A stretch of DNA of 64,000 nt, from the NCBI GenBank assembly GCA_003314535.1, contig POSG01000003.1, positions 124,001 through 188,000 on the forward strand. Reading direction: 5' to 3'. This DNA is from Geobacter sp. (GTDB lineage: Bacteria > Desulfobacterota > Desulfuromonadia > Geobacterales > Geobacteraceae). Both the position numbers and the translations under genes were made by a program. Positions 8,544 to 16,988 of this stretch are shown piece by piece (position 1 is the first letter of the stretch; each line of letters opens with the position of its first letter). The notes under the pieces are model-generated. The model made no database searches, was not told the DNA's origin, and saw nothing but the letters and a program-made list of their open reading frames with translations.

Positions 8544-9201
8544 CGGTATTCTCCACTATTGCCCCTTTATCAAGGACGATCAACCTCTTGCACCAGTCGC
8601 CCATCAACCGCCGGTCGTGAGTCGCGATCACGACAGTGCTCCCCCGGATGTTGGCCTCCTTGAGGATCTCCAGCACCTTTTCCTTCGAAGCCTCGTCGAG
8701 GTTTCCAGTCGGCTCGTCCGCAAGTATGATCCGCGGGTCGTTCACCAACGCCCTTGCCATGGCAACCCGTTGCTGTTCGCCGCCCGAAAGTCTCAAGGGG
8801 GTCGACTTGATCTTGTGCTCAAGGCCTACCTGCTTGAGTATGTGGTAGACTTTCCGGTTTATGTCGTTCTTTCCCCATCCGAGCACTTCAAGGGTCAGCG
8901 CCACATTGTCCAGCACCGTCCGTCCCGGCAGGAGCTTGAAATCCTGGAAAACCACCCCGATCTTTCGACGGAGGCGGGGTATCTGGGAAACAGGTATGCC
9001 GGTAATATTGAGGCCGTCAACCATTACCTGTCCGCTCGTAGGCCTCAACGCGGCATAGATGAGCTTGAGGAGCGTGGACTTGCCGGCGCCGGACACACCG
9101 GTGATCAGGGCGAAATCCCCTTTGGCGATATTGAGGGTGACGTTGTTGAGCGCGGGAGTGTCGTGCTGATATGAGAGGGACACATTGTGCAGTTCGATCA
9201 T
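8533..9201 (-). CDS. ftsE: Cell-division ATP-binding protein FtsE
   Basis: 222 aa from ATG 9199-9201; an upstream GGAG supports this start over longer frames. It has the complete ABC ATPase set: Walker A GVSGAGKSTL, Q-loop FQDFKLL, signature LSGGEQQRVAMARAL and Walker B ILADEPTGNLDE. FtsE partners FtsX to couple cytoplasmic ATP hydrolysis to periplasmic septal hydrolase control. It follows the second pseudopilin gene by only 19 nt, so the secretion cluster may read into ftsEX. Confidence 0.95.
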   Translation of the reverse strand: MIELHNVSLSYQHDTPALNNVTLNIAKGDFALITGVSGAGKSTLLKLIYAALRPTSGQVMVDGLNITGIPVSQIPRLRRKIGVVFQDFKLLPGRTVLDNVALTLEVLGWGKNDINRKVYHILKQVGLEHKIKSTPLRLSGGEQQRVAMARALVNDPRIILADEPTGNLDEASKEKVLEILKEANIRGSTVVIATHDRRLMGDWCKRLIVLDKGAIVENTDVS

Positions 9202-9220
9202 TGATGATGCTCCGGAATCA

Positions 9221-9631
9221 TTACCATTCATTGTAGGGGACACCGTTGGTGCCGATAAGGGTGGAACCGCTATGCACATCGTAAACCGCTCCCTTGACCT
9301 CACTGCCGTCTTCGGGAGTGGGAGGGGGCACTATGACCCAGCTGTCGTTCTTCCGCGTGAAAGGGTCAACGGGTATGTCCCTGAGGTACTTCTTGTCGAC
9401 CAGGTCCTGGAGCGTGTCAGGGTACCTGCCCTGGTCCGCGCTGAATTGGTCGATGGTGCTTCGAAAATTGTAGAGGTTTTCACTCAGAACAGCTTCCCTG
9501 GCCTTGAGCACGCCGGTCTGATACCTGGGAACAGCGATGGACGCCAGGATTCCGATAATGGAAAGCACTATCATCAACTCTATCAGGGTGAAGCCCGCCC
9601 GGTTCAGCACGGTCGATATATTACGCTTCAC
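9221..9631 (-). CDS. GspG-like type II secretion pseudopilin (second of two), GTG start
   Basis: 136 aa. A short basic leader precedes the class III prepilin site RAG^FTLIELMIVLSIIGILASIAVP, where the prepilin peptidase would cut before Phe and methylate it; Glu at +5 is present. The body is GspG-like (YPDTLQDLVDKKYLRDIPVDPF) and ends in a Tyr-Asn-Glu-Trp tail like major pseudopilins. The start is GTG at 9629-9631, one base after the stop of the preceding pseudopilin, with AAGGA 9 nt upstream. In Geobacter sulfurreducens a related pseudopilin, OxpG, is needed for export of a multicopper protein and Fe(III)-oxide reduction; whether this gene is its equivalent is inference. Confidence 0.88.
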   Translation of the reverse strand: MKRNISTVLNRAGFTLIELMIVLSIIGILASIAVPRYQTGVLKAREAVLSENLYNFRSTIDQFSADQGRYPDTLQDLVDKKYLRDIPVDPFTRKNDSWVIVPPPTPEDGSEVKGAVYDVHSGSTLIGTNGVPYNEW

Positions 9632-9632
9632 G

Positions 9633-10127
9633 TTACCAGTCCTTGTAAGAGGTGCCATCGATGGCCTTTTCCTTGCTGAGTGAATATACGTCGAACACGT
9701 CTTCCCCACCCCATATGTCACTCTCCGGGTCGTCCGCATAGGAACGGAGCCCCCAGAGGGGTTCCCCGCCTTCCTTGGGCGGGTTGAAAGGATCGACCGG
9801 CACTTTGCGGAGAAATTTCTTCTTTGTTTTGTACAACCCGCCGAAATCATATCCTTCAACCAGTTGCTTCAGGTTTTCCGGGTACCCGGACTTGTCCAGC
9901 GTGGAGGGAATCTTTCCTTCCGTCACCGCCTTGTCGTAGGTTTTCTTGAAGTCATCCATGGCGGTTCTCAGGACGCGGAGATTGCGCCTCAACTCCGCCT
10001 CCTTCATCCGCCTTGCGGTGTTCTGGGCCAGCGGGATCGCGAGGGATGCGAGAATCGACAGGATGGCGATCGTGACGACCAACTCGATCAGGCTCAGTCC
10101 TCTTCTGTTCAACGTTGCCTTTCTCAT
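9633..10127 (-). CDS. GspG-like type II secretion pseudopilin (first of two)
   Basis: 164 aa. It has the prepilin motif RRG^LSLIELVVTIAILSILASLAIP with Glu at +5, then a GspG-type globular body with VPVDPFNPP and a C-terminal SYKDW. Major pseudopilins polymerise into the periplasmic piston that drives substrates through the secretin. The start ATG at 10125-10127 is 13 nt after the secretin stop; the ribosome site is weak. Two adjacent G-type pseudopilins differing in the middle and tail suggest divided roles or an old duplication. Confidence 0.87.
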   Translation of the reverse strand: MRKATLNRRGLSLIELVVTIAILSILASLAIPLAQNTARRMKEAELRRNLRVLRTAMDDFKKTYDKAVTEGKIPSTLDKSGYPENLKQLVEGYDFGGLYKTKKKFLRKVPVDPFNPPKEGGEPLWGLRSYADDPESDIWGGEDVFDVYSLSKEKAIDGTSYKDW

Positions 10128-10140
10128 GAACACGCCACCG

Positions 10141-12600
10141 CTAACGTATCTCCACTGCGCTGCTGTAGGGAGTTACCTCTACGGGAGCGCCTTTAGAGGT
10201 GGCAAAGGTCGCGTTTTGCAGCCCCAGCCCGGCATATCCGGGCTTGCGGGCCTTGAAAAGGATGGTGGCGAGGGTGCCCGAGCCGTTTGCGCCGGCTTTG
10301 CCGGCCGGGCGCGCCATGTTCACTTCCAGGGTCCCTGACTGCTTGTCGAGAGACGTCCTGAAGTCGGTCTTTACGCCGCCCTGCTTGAGGAAGTTGCCTT
10401 CCAGCGCGCCGATGAACTCGAGCACGGCCGGGTCGAAGGCAAGCTTGAAAGGAGTCCGTGACAGGTCGGAGCCCCCGGCAACCCGTATCTCCGCGCTGAA
10501 CTGCCGGCCGGGGGCGACAGTCCCGGGCGCCCCTATGGAAAGGTTGACTCCTCCTGCCGCCGCTGCCGGTTGCACGGGCTCGGCAGGAGATGCAGGTTGC
10601 ATCTGCGGAGGCGACGCTTGAGCCGCATCAGCCGGAGACAGGGCCGGCGCCGGTTCCGGCGCAGGCGCAGCCTGGGGAGGAGCCGGGGGAAACGCCGGCA
10701 GCGGCGCAGGTGGAGCATAAGGCTGTGCGGCCGGCGCCTGCGGCTCGGCCGGGAATTCGGGCTCCTCGGCAAAGGATCCGTACGGGCTGGTGGTTGAAGG
10801 GTCATCCTCCCTGCCGGACCAGAACGAGGCAGCGTCACCCTCGGGGGCGGGCATGTAGCGGACGACATGGGGCGTAATCGCCAGGATCAGCTCAGTCTTG
10901 TCCCGCTTGGTGGTCTTGTTGCTGAGCAGGGGGCCGATGAGCGGCAGGTCGCCCAGGAAGGAAATCTTGTCCTTAGTATTGGTCTTGTTGTCCTGGATCA
11001 GCCCGCCGATTATGCTGGTCTCGCCGTCCTTCAGGCTCAGCACGGTTTCCAGGTTCCTCGTGCCGATCGTCACGACTGTCGTCGCGCTGTCAGTTCCGCC
11101 GACCGTCTTCTCGCCGAGGTTCTGGCTCACTTCCAGGTTCAGCTTCATGGAGATCTCTTCGTTCTGCTGGATGGTCGGCTCGGCATTGAGCTTCACGCCA
11201 ACGTCCACGTACTGCACGTTCACCGAGAAGCCGCCGGTGGTGCCGGTGGTCGATGTGGTGGTGATCGGCACACGGGTTCCCACGTTGAACTTGGCCTTCT
11301 CCTTGTTCTTCACCCTGATCTTCGGATTTGCCAGGGTATCGGCGTTGGTAAGCTGCTTGCCGAAATTGAACGTGGCGCTCGGCACGGTGATATAGCCGCC
11401 GAATCCCATCCAGGAAAACGTCTGGAGAAGGCTTGCGGGATCGGTTCCTATAGGTGTAGTTGACCTTGTCGCCGTCGAGGAGAATGTATCGGTGAGCCAT
11501 TGCGAATTCGGGGACAGGGTGTTCAAACTTACTGCATACTTGCTCAGTGCCAGCCCGAACTGCTCGGAGTTGGTCTTGCTGACCTCGATCACTTCAACTT
11601 CAAGCACGAGTTCCGCCTCTGTCAGGTCGTTGGCTTCGAGTATCCTCTGGGCCACGTCCACCGTCTCGGGCACGTCGCGAATGACCACGGCGTTCAGCTC
11701 TTCGTTCACGTAGACTTTTTTCACCTGCAGCATGGTCCGCAGGAGATTGACCGCCTTCTTGGCGTCCATGCTGTTGAGGAAGAAGGTCCGGACCACCAGC
11801 TCTTCGTACTGCTTGATCTTTTCCGGCGTCTTGGGGTAGATGAGGATGGTGCTCTCGTTCAGCACCTTCCTGCCCAGCTTGGTGAGGCTGGTGATCACTT
11901 CCATGGCCTGCTGGAAAGTGGCGTTCTCGAGGAAGATGGTTATGTTCTGGTCCTTGACGCCGTCATCGAATATGAAATTGATTCCCGACAGCTGGGTGAC
12001 TATGGAAAAGACATCCTTGACACGCGTGTCCCTGAACTTGAGCGTGATGGGCTTGGTGGACTTCAGGTTAAGCTCGAAACCGTCCAGCTTGGGCCGCCTG
12101 CTCTTCAGCAGCGCCTGGACGGCGCCGTGGATGTCCTTGCGCGAGGGGTCCAGCTGCTCGGCTTTCCTGTAGGAACGGAACGCCTCCTTGAGCCTGCGCT
12201 TCTTTTCCAGTTCCTTCCCCTCGCTGAAAAACTGGTCCGCGTCACGTTTCTTCAGCGCCAGCGCAGACTGTTGCCGGGCACGTTCCAGAGACGGGTCAAG
12301 GGCGATGGTGACCTGGTATTCGCGGTAGGCGTTCGTGTAGTCACCCTTGGCGAAATACGCTTCCCCCTTGTCGAAGTGCATTCTCGCGGCTTCTTCGCTC
12401 GCCTTCAGGAAGCGGAGCCGATATTCCTGGACGCCTGGGTTCGCCATCGCAGCCTGGGCATATTTCACCACCGCTTCGTCGAGGCTGCCGGACTTTTCCA
12501 GCTTCTCTCCCTTGTCGTAAGCGGTACGCCCCACGGCACACCCGGACAATACGAGAAAGAAACCGGCAAGCATCATTAGGGCTTTTCTATGATGGGACAT
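10141..12600 (-). CDS. Secretin lipoprotein with N-terminal TPR and C-terminal cohesin-type domain (GspD-like)
   Basis: 819 aa from ATG 12598-12600 (AAGGAG 9 nt upstream). A lipobox (VLSGC) marks an outer-membrane lipoprotein. Residues about 20-150 form TPR-like repeats (YDKGEKLEKSG, YFAKGDYTNAYREY). A secretin N0/N1 region follows (about 185-330), then the beta-barrel secretin core (about 365-590, with VGTRVPI and TELILAITPHVV). After that come a Pro/Ala-rich linker of about 90 residues and a C-terminal domain (about 690-819) resembling cohesin (LAFDPAVLEFIGA...GTLATILFKA). It forms the outer-membrane gate. The usual GspD lacks the TPR and cohesin parts, so this is an elaborated form. Confidence 0.9.
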   Translation of the reverse strand: MSHHRKALMMLAGFFLVLSGCAVGRTAYDKGEKLEKSGSLDEAVVKYAQAAMANPGVQEYRLRFLKASEEAARMHFDKGEAYFAKGDYTNAYREYQVTIALDPSLERARQQSALALKKRDADQFFSEGKELEKKRRLKEAFRSYRKAEQLDPSRKDIHGAVQALLKSRRPKLDGFELNLKSTKPITLKFRDTRVKDVFSIVTQLSGINFIFDDGVKDQNITIFLENATFQQAMEVITSLTKLGRKVLNESTILIYPKTPEKIKQYEELVVRTFFLNSMDAKKAVNLLRTMLQVKKVYVNEELNAVVIRDVPETVDVAQRILEANDLTEAELVLEVEVIEVSKTNSEQFGLALSKYAVSLNTLSPNSQWLTDTFSSTATRSTTPIGTDPASLLQTFSWMGFGGYITVPSATFNFGKQLTNADTLANPKIRVKNKEKAKFNVGTRVPITTTSTTGTTGGFSVNVQYVDVGVKLNAEPTIQQNEEISMKLNLEVSQNLGEKTVGGTDSATTVVTIGTRNLETVLSLKDGETSIIGGLIQDNKTNTKDKISFLGDLPLIGPLLSNKTTKRDKTELILAITPHVVRYMPAPEGDAASFWSGREDDPSTTSPYGSFAEEPEFPAEPQAPAAQPYAPPAPLPAFPPAPPQAAPAPEPAPALSPADAAQASPPQMQPASPAEPVQPAAAAGGVNLSIGAPGTVAPGRQFSAEIRVAGGSDLSRTPFKLAFDPAVLEFIGALEGNFLKQGGVKTDFRTSLDKQSGTLEVNMARPAGKAGANGSGTLATILFKARKPGYAGLGLQNATFATSKGAPVEVTPYSSAVEIR

Positions 12601-12636
12601 CAATCGAATCTCCTTCACGAAAGACACTCCCTGAAT

Positions 12637-13212
12637 CTATGGCATCACAGGTGGTCTGGATTCGGCAATGGGAATGACCGTTTCATCGCCGGTTACCGTC
12701 GAACGAAGGGTGACGGAGTCGTCCGTCAGCCTGACGAGCTGATATCTGCCGGCGACACTGTCACCCTGTTTCACTACGAAAATCTCGGAATTATTGGACA
12801 GGAAAACCTTTTTCCTGCCGTCTTTCTGCAAGAATCCCAAAAAAGTCAGCCTGGCGATGTCCTTGGGCGGAACGTACGGGGCCGGCGGTGGCGGTGGAAC
12901 CGCTTTCGCAATCTTCTTTGCGGCCGGCCTGGCTGCCCTGGCAGCCAGCTCCGCCTCACCCAGGAAAATCGGCTTGAAGATGTTGCGGCGGAAACCGCTG
13001 AATGTCGCCGCAGCGCCTTCCAGGAGGTCGAGGCGCACACGCTTGTCCCCGGCGGGCGCGGCCGCCTTGACGGGCGCCTTGACCGCAGCGGCACCGGGGA
13101 CATACTTGAGTTTCGCGACGGAACCCTGCCGGGGGGATTTCCAGAAGGCGTATCCGATCGACAAGGCCAGAGCAATCAAAAGTATCGACAATATCAGCTT
13201 TTGTCTGTTCAT
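12637..13212 (-). CDS. GspC/PilP-like inner-membrane linker protein
   Basis: 191 aa. One N-terminal membrane helix (IL SILLIALALSIGYAFW) is followed by an Ala/Pro-rich spacer and a small C-terminal domain (ARLTFLGFLQKDGRKKVFLSN...VKQGDSVAGRYQLVRLTDDSVTL) like the homology region that docks GspC or PilP onto the secretin N0 domain. It lies between pilO (4-nt overlap) and the secretin, the usual place for PilP. Sequence identity to characterised members looks low; the call rests on topology and position. Confidence 0.75.
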   Translation of the reverse strand: MNRQKLILSILLIALALSIGYAFWKSPRQGSVAKLKYVPGAAAVKAPVKAAAPAGDKRVRLDLLEGAAATFSGFRRNIFKPIFLGEAELAARAARPAAKKIAKAVPPPPPAPYVPPKDIARLTFLGFLQKDGRKKVFLSNNSEIFVVKQGDSVAGRYQLVRLTDDSVTLRSTVTGDETVIPIAESRPPVMP

Positions 13213-13760
13213 TGTCCGTCAGTCCTGAAATAGGCGGTAAGCTGAACCTTGAGCTCTATTGATTCCTGATCCGGCCCCGCACCGGTAAGCTGCATGGAAT
13301 CCATGGTGACGATCTCTCTCAATCGCTGGATGTCCGCAATGAAACTCTTCATCGGGGCATACCTGCCCACCAGGTTGAGATTCAACTGGTAGGACATGAG
13401 CCCCCCGCTTTTCGTCGTGCCCGGCTTGTATCCGACCGTTTTCAGCGTCAGCCCGTTGTTTGACGCGATCTCGAATATGTCGCCAAGCTGCCGGGCGAAT
13501 TCTCTCTTGGCCGGCACCCTGCCGTAAAAAACCGCCAGGTCCCTGACACCCTGGGAATAGACGGTCCCGATGGAAGCCGAACCGGCCTCCATCTGCTGCT
13601 TCCTCTTCGCCATCCACGATTGACGCATGGTTTCGAGGGTGGATTCCTGGACGGCGGAAATGTAGACGTACAGTCCGATGACGACAAGGAGGAGAACCGC
13701 CAGGGCCAGCAGGGGCTTCTTCTTCAGCAGAATTATTTCTTGCAGGTTCTTGACTCTCAT
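13209..13760 (-). CDS. pilO: PilO-like assembly protein
   Basis: 183 aa. A single membrane helix (residues 15-34) is followed by a short coiled segment and an alpha/beta domain with the PilO-type VYSQGVRDLAVFYGRVPAKREFARQLGDIFEIA and the conserved MSYQLNLNLVGRYAPMKSFIADIQ. PilO pairs with PilN in the periplasm and links the inner-membrane platform to PilP and the secretin. It lies 3 nt after pilN and overlaps the next gene by four bases, so it is in the same operon. Confidence 0.87.
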   Translation of the reverse strand: MRVKNLQEIILLKKKPLLALAVLLLVVIGLYVYISAVQESTLETMRQSWMAKRKQQMEAGSASIGTVYSQGVRDLAVFYGRVPAKREFARQLGDIFEIASNNGLTLKTVGYKPGTTKSGGLMSYQLNLNLVGRYAPMKSFIADIQRLREIVTMDSMQLTGAGPDQESIELKVQLTAYFRTDGQ

Positions 13761-13763
13761 GGG

Positions 13764-14300
13764 TCACAACACCAGCCTGGAAGAGATCGCGAAGCTGATC
13801 CCCTGTTGTTTGTCCCGCACCTTCAATTCCTTCTGGTTCAACAGAAGCACGTTCGGGAAATTGGGCGAGCGCTCCATGTTCTCCAGCAAAAGGCGGAGGG
13901 AGGCAAAGCTCCTGGCCGCCCCGTCGATCTTGAGCTCCTGCGACTTCTGGTCCGGATCGATGGAAGTGATTGCCACCCCGTCCGGAACGACCTCTTCGAG
14001 CCGGTTCAGGAGTTCCAGCCAGCTTACGGCCTTTTTCCCGATAATGGCGTTTGCCTCTCCGATCCGTGACAGCAAGGCCTTGTAATCTTTTTCCGAAACG
14101 GTCCCGCCCGGTTTCTTCTGCCTGGCATCGAGCTCTGCCTGCTCCTTCCTGAGCCGGCCGATCTCGCCGAAGTTAGCGACGGCCACCCCGATCAGGATCA
14201 CCAGCAAAAGAAGCAGCAATGCTCCGGCGATGGCCATGGCGATGTTGATTTTCCTGTTGTCGTAATAATACCTGGTCGCCAGGTTGACGCTTATCCGCAT
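13764..14300 (-). CDS. pilN: PilN-like assembly protein
   Basis: 178 aa from ATG 14298-14300; the pilM stop and this start share one base (TGATG), so translation is coupled. The N-terminus MRISVNLATR is the PilN cytoplasmic tip that binds PilM, followed by a long membrane helix and a PilN/GspL-C-like domain (LNRLEEVVPDGVAITSID). It carries the connection from the ATPase side to PilO. Confidence 0.88.
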   Translation of the reverse strand: MRISVNLATRYYYDNRKINIAMAIAGALLLLLLVILIGVAVANFGEIGRLRKEQAELDARQKKPGGTVSEKDYKALLSRIGEANAIIGKKAVSWLELLNRLEEVVPDGVAITSIDPDQKSQELKIDGAARSFASLRLLLENMERSPNFPNVLLLNQKELKVRDKQQGISFAISSRLVL

Positions 14301-15229
14301 CACAGGTCCCCCATTGCCGCGCCGGCCGAAGCTGAAAGCAGGTCGATGAGCGCCGAGTCGCAAACGATATCTTCCCGAGAAGCAATGGAATCGGCCGGTC
14401 TCAGCACTTTCGGCTCGGATCCGGTCGCTTCTGCCACCAGGTCCCTGAATTCCCTTGCAGACGAACCCGTGGCAGCGCAGAACACCTCAAAGGCCGCATG
14501 GACAGGGTTCCTCTCCCGATACGCCAGCAGCGAACCGGTTATCTCCCGGAATACCCGTTCCGGGTCAAATGTTGTGGAGCGGATTTCCTTTGAGCGGCAG
14601 AAATCGAGGATCCCTTCCCGCAAGGCCAGGATACCCACGGTCCGCCCGAAGTAGGACAGGAAAAGGGCGTTTTCCGCAAGCTCAAGCCTCCTGGCGAACA
14701 GGCGGTAAAGGCAGAAAGACGAAAAACCGATGCGCGCCGGTTCAAGCCCCGCCTCCTGCAGCAACTCCTCATACTGTTGAATCACGTCCTTGGCGATGAG
14801 CGCCACCAGGACCACCGTTTCCCCTGTTTCCCTGCGGCGCAGGACCTGGTAATCAAGGTGTATGTCGTTGATGTCCACCGGGAAGCTTTTTTTCAGCTTC
14901 CAGCGGATAATATCCGCTCCCTCGTCTCTGTTGCGGAACCTGGTCTCCAAATCCAGGAGCATTACCCGGCCGACCGAATCGGGAAGCGAAACCGACACGC
15001 GGTGTACACGGGTCAAGAGCTTGAGGTGGGTCTCCTTCACCTTGGCCACGAAAGACGCAGCGTTAAGGACATTCGGTTCCCGTTGCGAGAAACGGAGCGC
15101 TTCCGCATCGAAGGAATCGATCCCGGCGGCACAGAGCCTGGGGGTTTCATCCCTCTTTCCCTCAAGAACCGCCATGCGAAGACCGTTTCGGCATATCTCG
15201 AGCCCGAGGGCTTTCTTAGAAAGGAACAT
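14300..15229 (-). CDS. pilM: PilM-like actin-fold assembly protein
   Basis: 309 aa. The ALGLEICRNGLRMAVLEG start, VSLPDSVGRVMLLDLE, the DIIRWKLKKSFPVDI motif and FLSYFGRTVGILALREG correspond to the ribonuclease-H/actin-like fold of PilM (type II analogue GspL cytoplasmic domain). It is cytosolic and bridges PilN and the assembly ATPase. It lies 27 nt after gspE. The C-terminus is more divergent than the N-terminus, as is common in secretion-type PilM proteins. Confidence 0.84.
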   Translation of the reverse strand: MFLSKKALGLEICRNGLRMAVLEGKRDETPRLCAAGIDSFDAEALRFSQREPNVLNAASFVAKVKETHLKLLTRVHRVSVSLPDSVGRVMLLDLETRFRNRDEGADIIRWKLKKSFPVDINDIHLDYQVLRRRETGETVVLVALIAKDVIQQYEELLQEAGLEPARIGFSSFCLYRLFARRLELAENALFLSYFGRTVGILALREGILDFCRSKEIRSTTFDPERVFREITGSLLAYRERNPVHAAFEVFCAATGSSAREFRDLVAEATGSEPKVLRPADSIASREDIVCDSALIDLLSASAGAAMGDL

Positions 15230-15256
15230 TTCCGTACCCGAAGATCATTGTCAAGG

Positions 15257-16981
15257 TCAGCTCTCCAAAAAGGTTACCCGGTTGATTTCCCGCAAAGTCG
15301 TCTCTCCGGCAAGGACCTTTTCAACCGCTCCTTCGCGGAGGAAAACCGTGCCAGCCTCCCGGGCCTTCTTTTTCAGCAGGGCGATCGGCGACTTGGATAT
15401 TATGAGTTCACGCATTTCGTCGTTCAGATGGAGCAGTTCCACGATTGCCGAACGTCCGTGGTAGCCGGTCCCATTGCACTCGTTGCAGCCGATCGCCGTG
15501 TAAAACGTTCCCTTGCCCGCCAGATCCGGAGATATGTTGGACTCCCGGAGAGCCTCCGCGCTCATGCGCACCGGCTCGCGGCAGGCAAGGCACAGCTTCC
15601 GCACCAGGCGCTGCGCCAGTACGCAGTTCAGGCTGGAAACGAAATTGTAGGGATCGATCCCCATGTGGGTAAAACGGCCGATCACGTCAAATATGTTGTT
15701 GGCATGGACCGTGGTGAAGACCAGGTGCCCGGTAAGCGCTGACTGTACCGCAATCTGCGCTGTTTCAGGGTCGCGTATCTCGCCGACCATTATCTTGTCC
15801 GGGTCGTGCCGCAGTATGGAACGGAGGCCGCGGGCAAAGGTCAAGCCCTTTTTTTCATTAACCGGTATCTGGACGATACCTTTGAGCAGGTACTCTACCG
15901 GGTCTTCTATCGTGATGATTTTTTCTTCACCGCTCGATATCTCCGTTAGCGCTGCGTAAAGCGTGGTGGTCTTGCCCGATCCCGTCGGACCAGTCACCAG
16001 GACCATTCCGTATGGCTCGGAGATCATTTTCCGAATCCGGCGAATCTCCCGCTCGTGCATCCCCAGGGACTCCAGGGTCAGCCTTTTCAGGTTGGCGGCA
16101 ATGCTCTCCTTGTCGAGGATTCGGATAACCGCGTCTTCCCCGAACACGCTGGGCATAATGGAAACCCGGAAATCGATGGACTTCTCGTTCAGCCTGACCT
16201 TGAACCTGCCGTCCTGGGGAATTCGCCGCTCAGAGATGTCCAGTTCGCTCATGACCTTCAGGCGGGAAATGATCGGCGATTGGAAATGCATGTCGATGGG
16301 ATCCGTGGCACGGTAAAGCACTCCGTCCACGCGGTACTTTATGATCACGCCTTCCTGGGCGGATTCGATGTGTATGTCGCTCGCCCTCTTGGTGAGAGCA
16401 TCCATTATCGTAGTGTTGATCAGCTTTATGATGGGGCTGGTGTCAGCGGAAATGGTTTCCACCGACAGGATCTCTTCCCCCTTGTCGGTTTCCCTGATCA
16501 GCTGCAGCATGAAATCCTCGGATACTTCCTTGAGGACCCTGGTAGTGCCTTCGCCTTTCTGCAGCATGCGGTCTATGGCCGATTCCTCTGCGATCCTGAG
16601 GATGAGGCGCCTGTCCAGAAGCAGTTCCAGCTCATCAAGCGTCACAACGTCCGTCGGGTCCGAAACCGCCACGACCAGGGAATCTTCACGCTGCTCCAGT
16701 GGGATGAAATGATAGCGGTAGATGGCATCGGCCGGAATGGTGTTCAGCACCTCTTCCGCCATCTTGAAGCCCTTGAGGTCAATGTACTCGCACCCGAACT
16801 GTTCCGCAAGCGCCTGGGCAAGGGCCTGCTCGGTGATCAGGGCGTCTTCCAGGCAGAGCCTGCCGAAACGCTCGCGGCTCGTCTTGGACTTCTCGATGAC
16901 GAATTCCAGGTCGGAAGGAGTCAGATCACCCCTCGACACCAGAATCTCACCGATCCTTCTTCTGCTCACCGTTTGTCCCAT
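15257..16981 (-). CDS. gspE: Type II secretion/pilus assembly ATPase (GspE/PilB family)
   Basis: 574 aa from ATG 16979-16981. An N-terminal GspE-N (MshEN) domain (RRRIGEILVSRGDLTPSDLEF) is followed by the ATPase core with Walker [16 protein letters not shown], the Asp box EDPVEYLLKGIVQIPVNEKKG, Walker B VGEIRDPETA and the His box. The zinc-binding C4 pattern is complete (CLAC ... CNEC). The hexameric ATPase powers pseudopilus extension from the cytosolic face. The gene starts 7 nt after the gspF stop. No second (retraction) ATPase is in the window, which favours secretion over twitching. Confidence 0.94.
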   Translation of the reverse strand: MGQTVSRRRIGEILVSRGDLTPSDLEFVIEKSKTSRERFGRLCLEDALITEQALAQALAEQFGCEYIDLKGFKMAEEVLNTIPADAIYRYHFIPLEQREDSLVVAVSDPTDVVTLDELELLLDRRLILRIAEESAIDRMLQKGEGTTRVLKEVSEDFMLQLIRETDKGEEILSVETISADTSPIIKLINTTIMDALTKRASDIHIESAQEGVIIKYRVDGVLYRATDPIDMHFQSPIISRLKVMSELDISERRIPQDGRFKVRLNEKSIDFRVSIMPSVFGEDAVIRILDKESIAANLKRLTLESLGMHEREIRRIRKMISEPYGMVLVTGPTGSGKTTTLYAALTEISSGEEKIITIEDPVEYLLKGIVQIPVNEKKGLTFARGLRSILRHDPDKIMVGEIRDPETAQIAVQSALTGHLVFTTVHANNIFDVIGRFTHMGIDPYNFVSSLNCVLAQRLVRKLCLACREPVRMSAEALRESNISPDLAGKGTFYTAIGCNECNGTGYHGRSAIVELLHLNDEMRELIISKSPIALLKKKAREAGTVFLREGAVEKVLAGETTLREINRVTFLES

Positions 16982-16988
16982 GCTCTCG

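Noticed and set aside
11500-12579. A 359-codon plus-strand frame opposite the secretin
   Set aside because: Shadow of the TPR-secretin region, rich in His/Gly/Leu without domain pattern.
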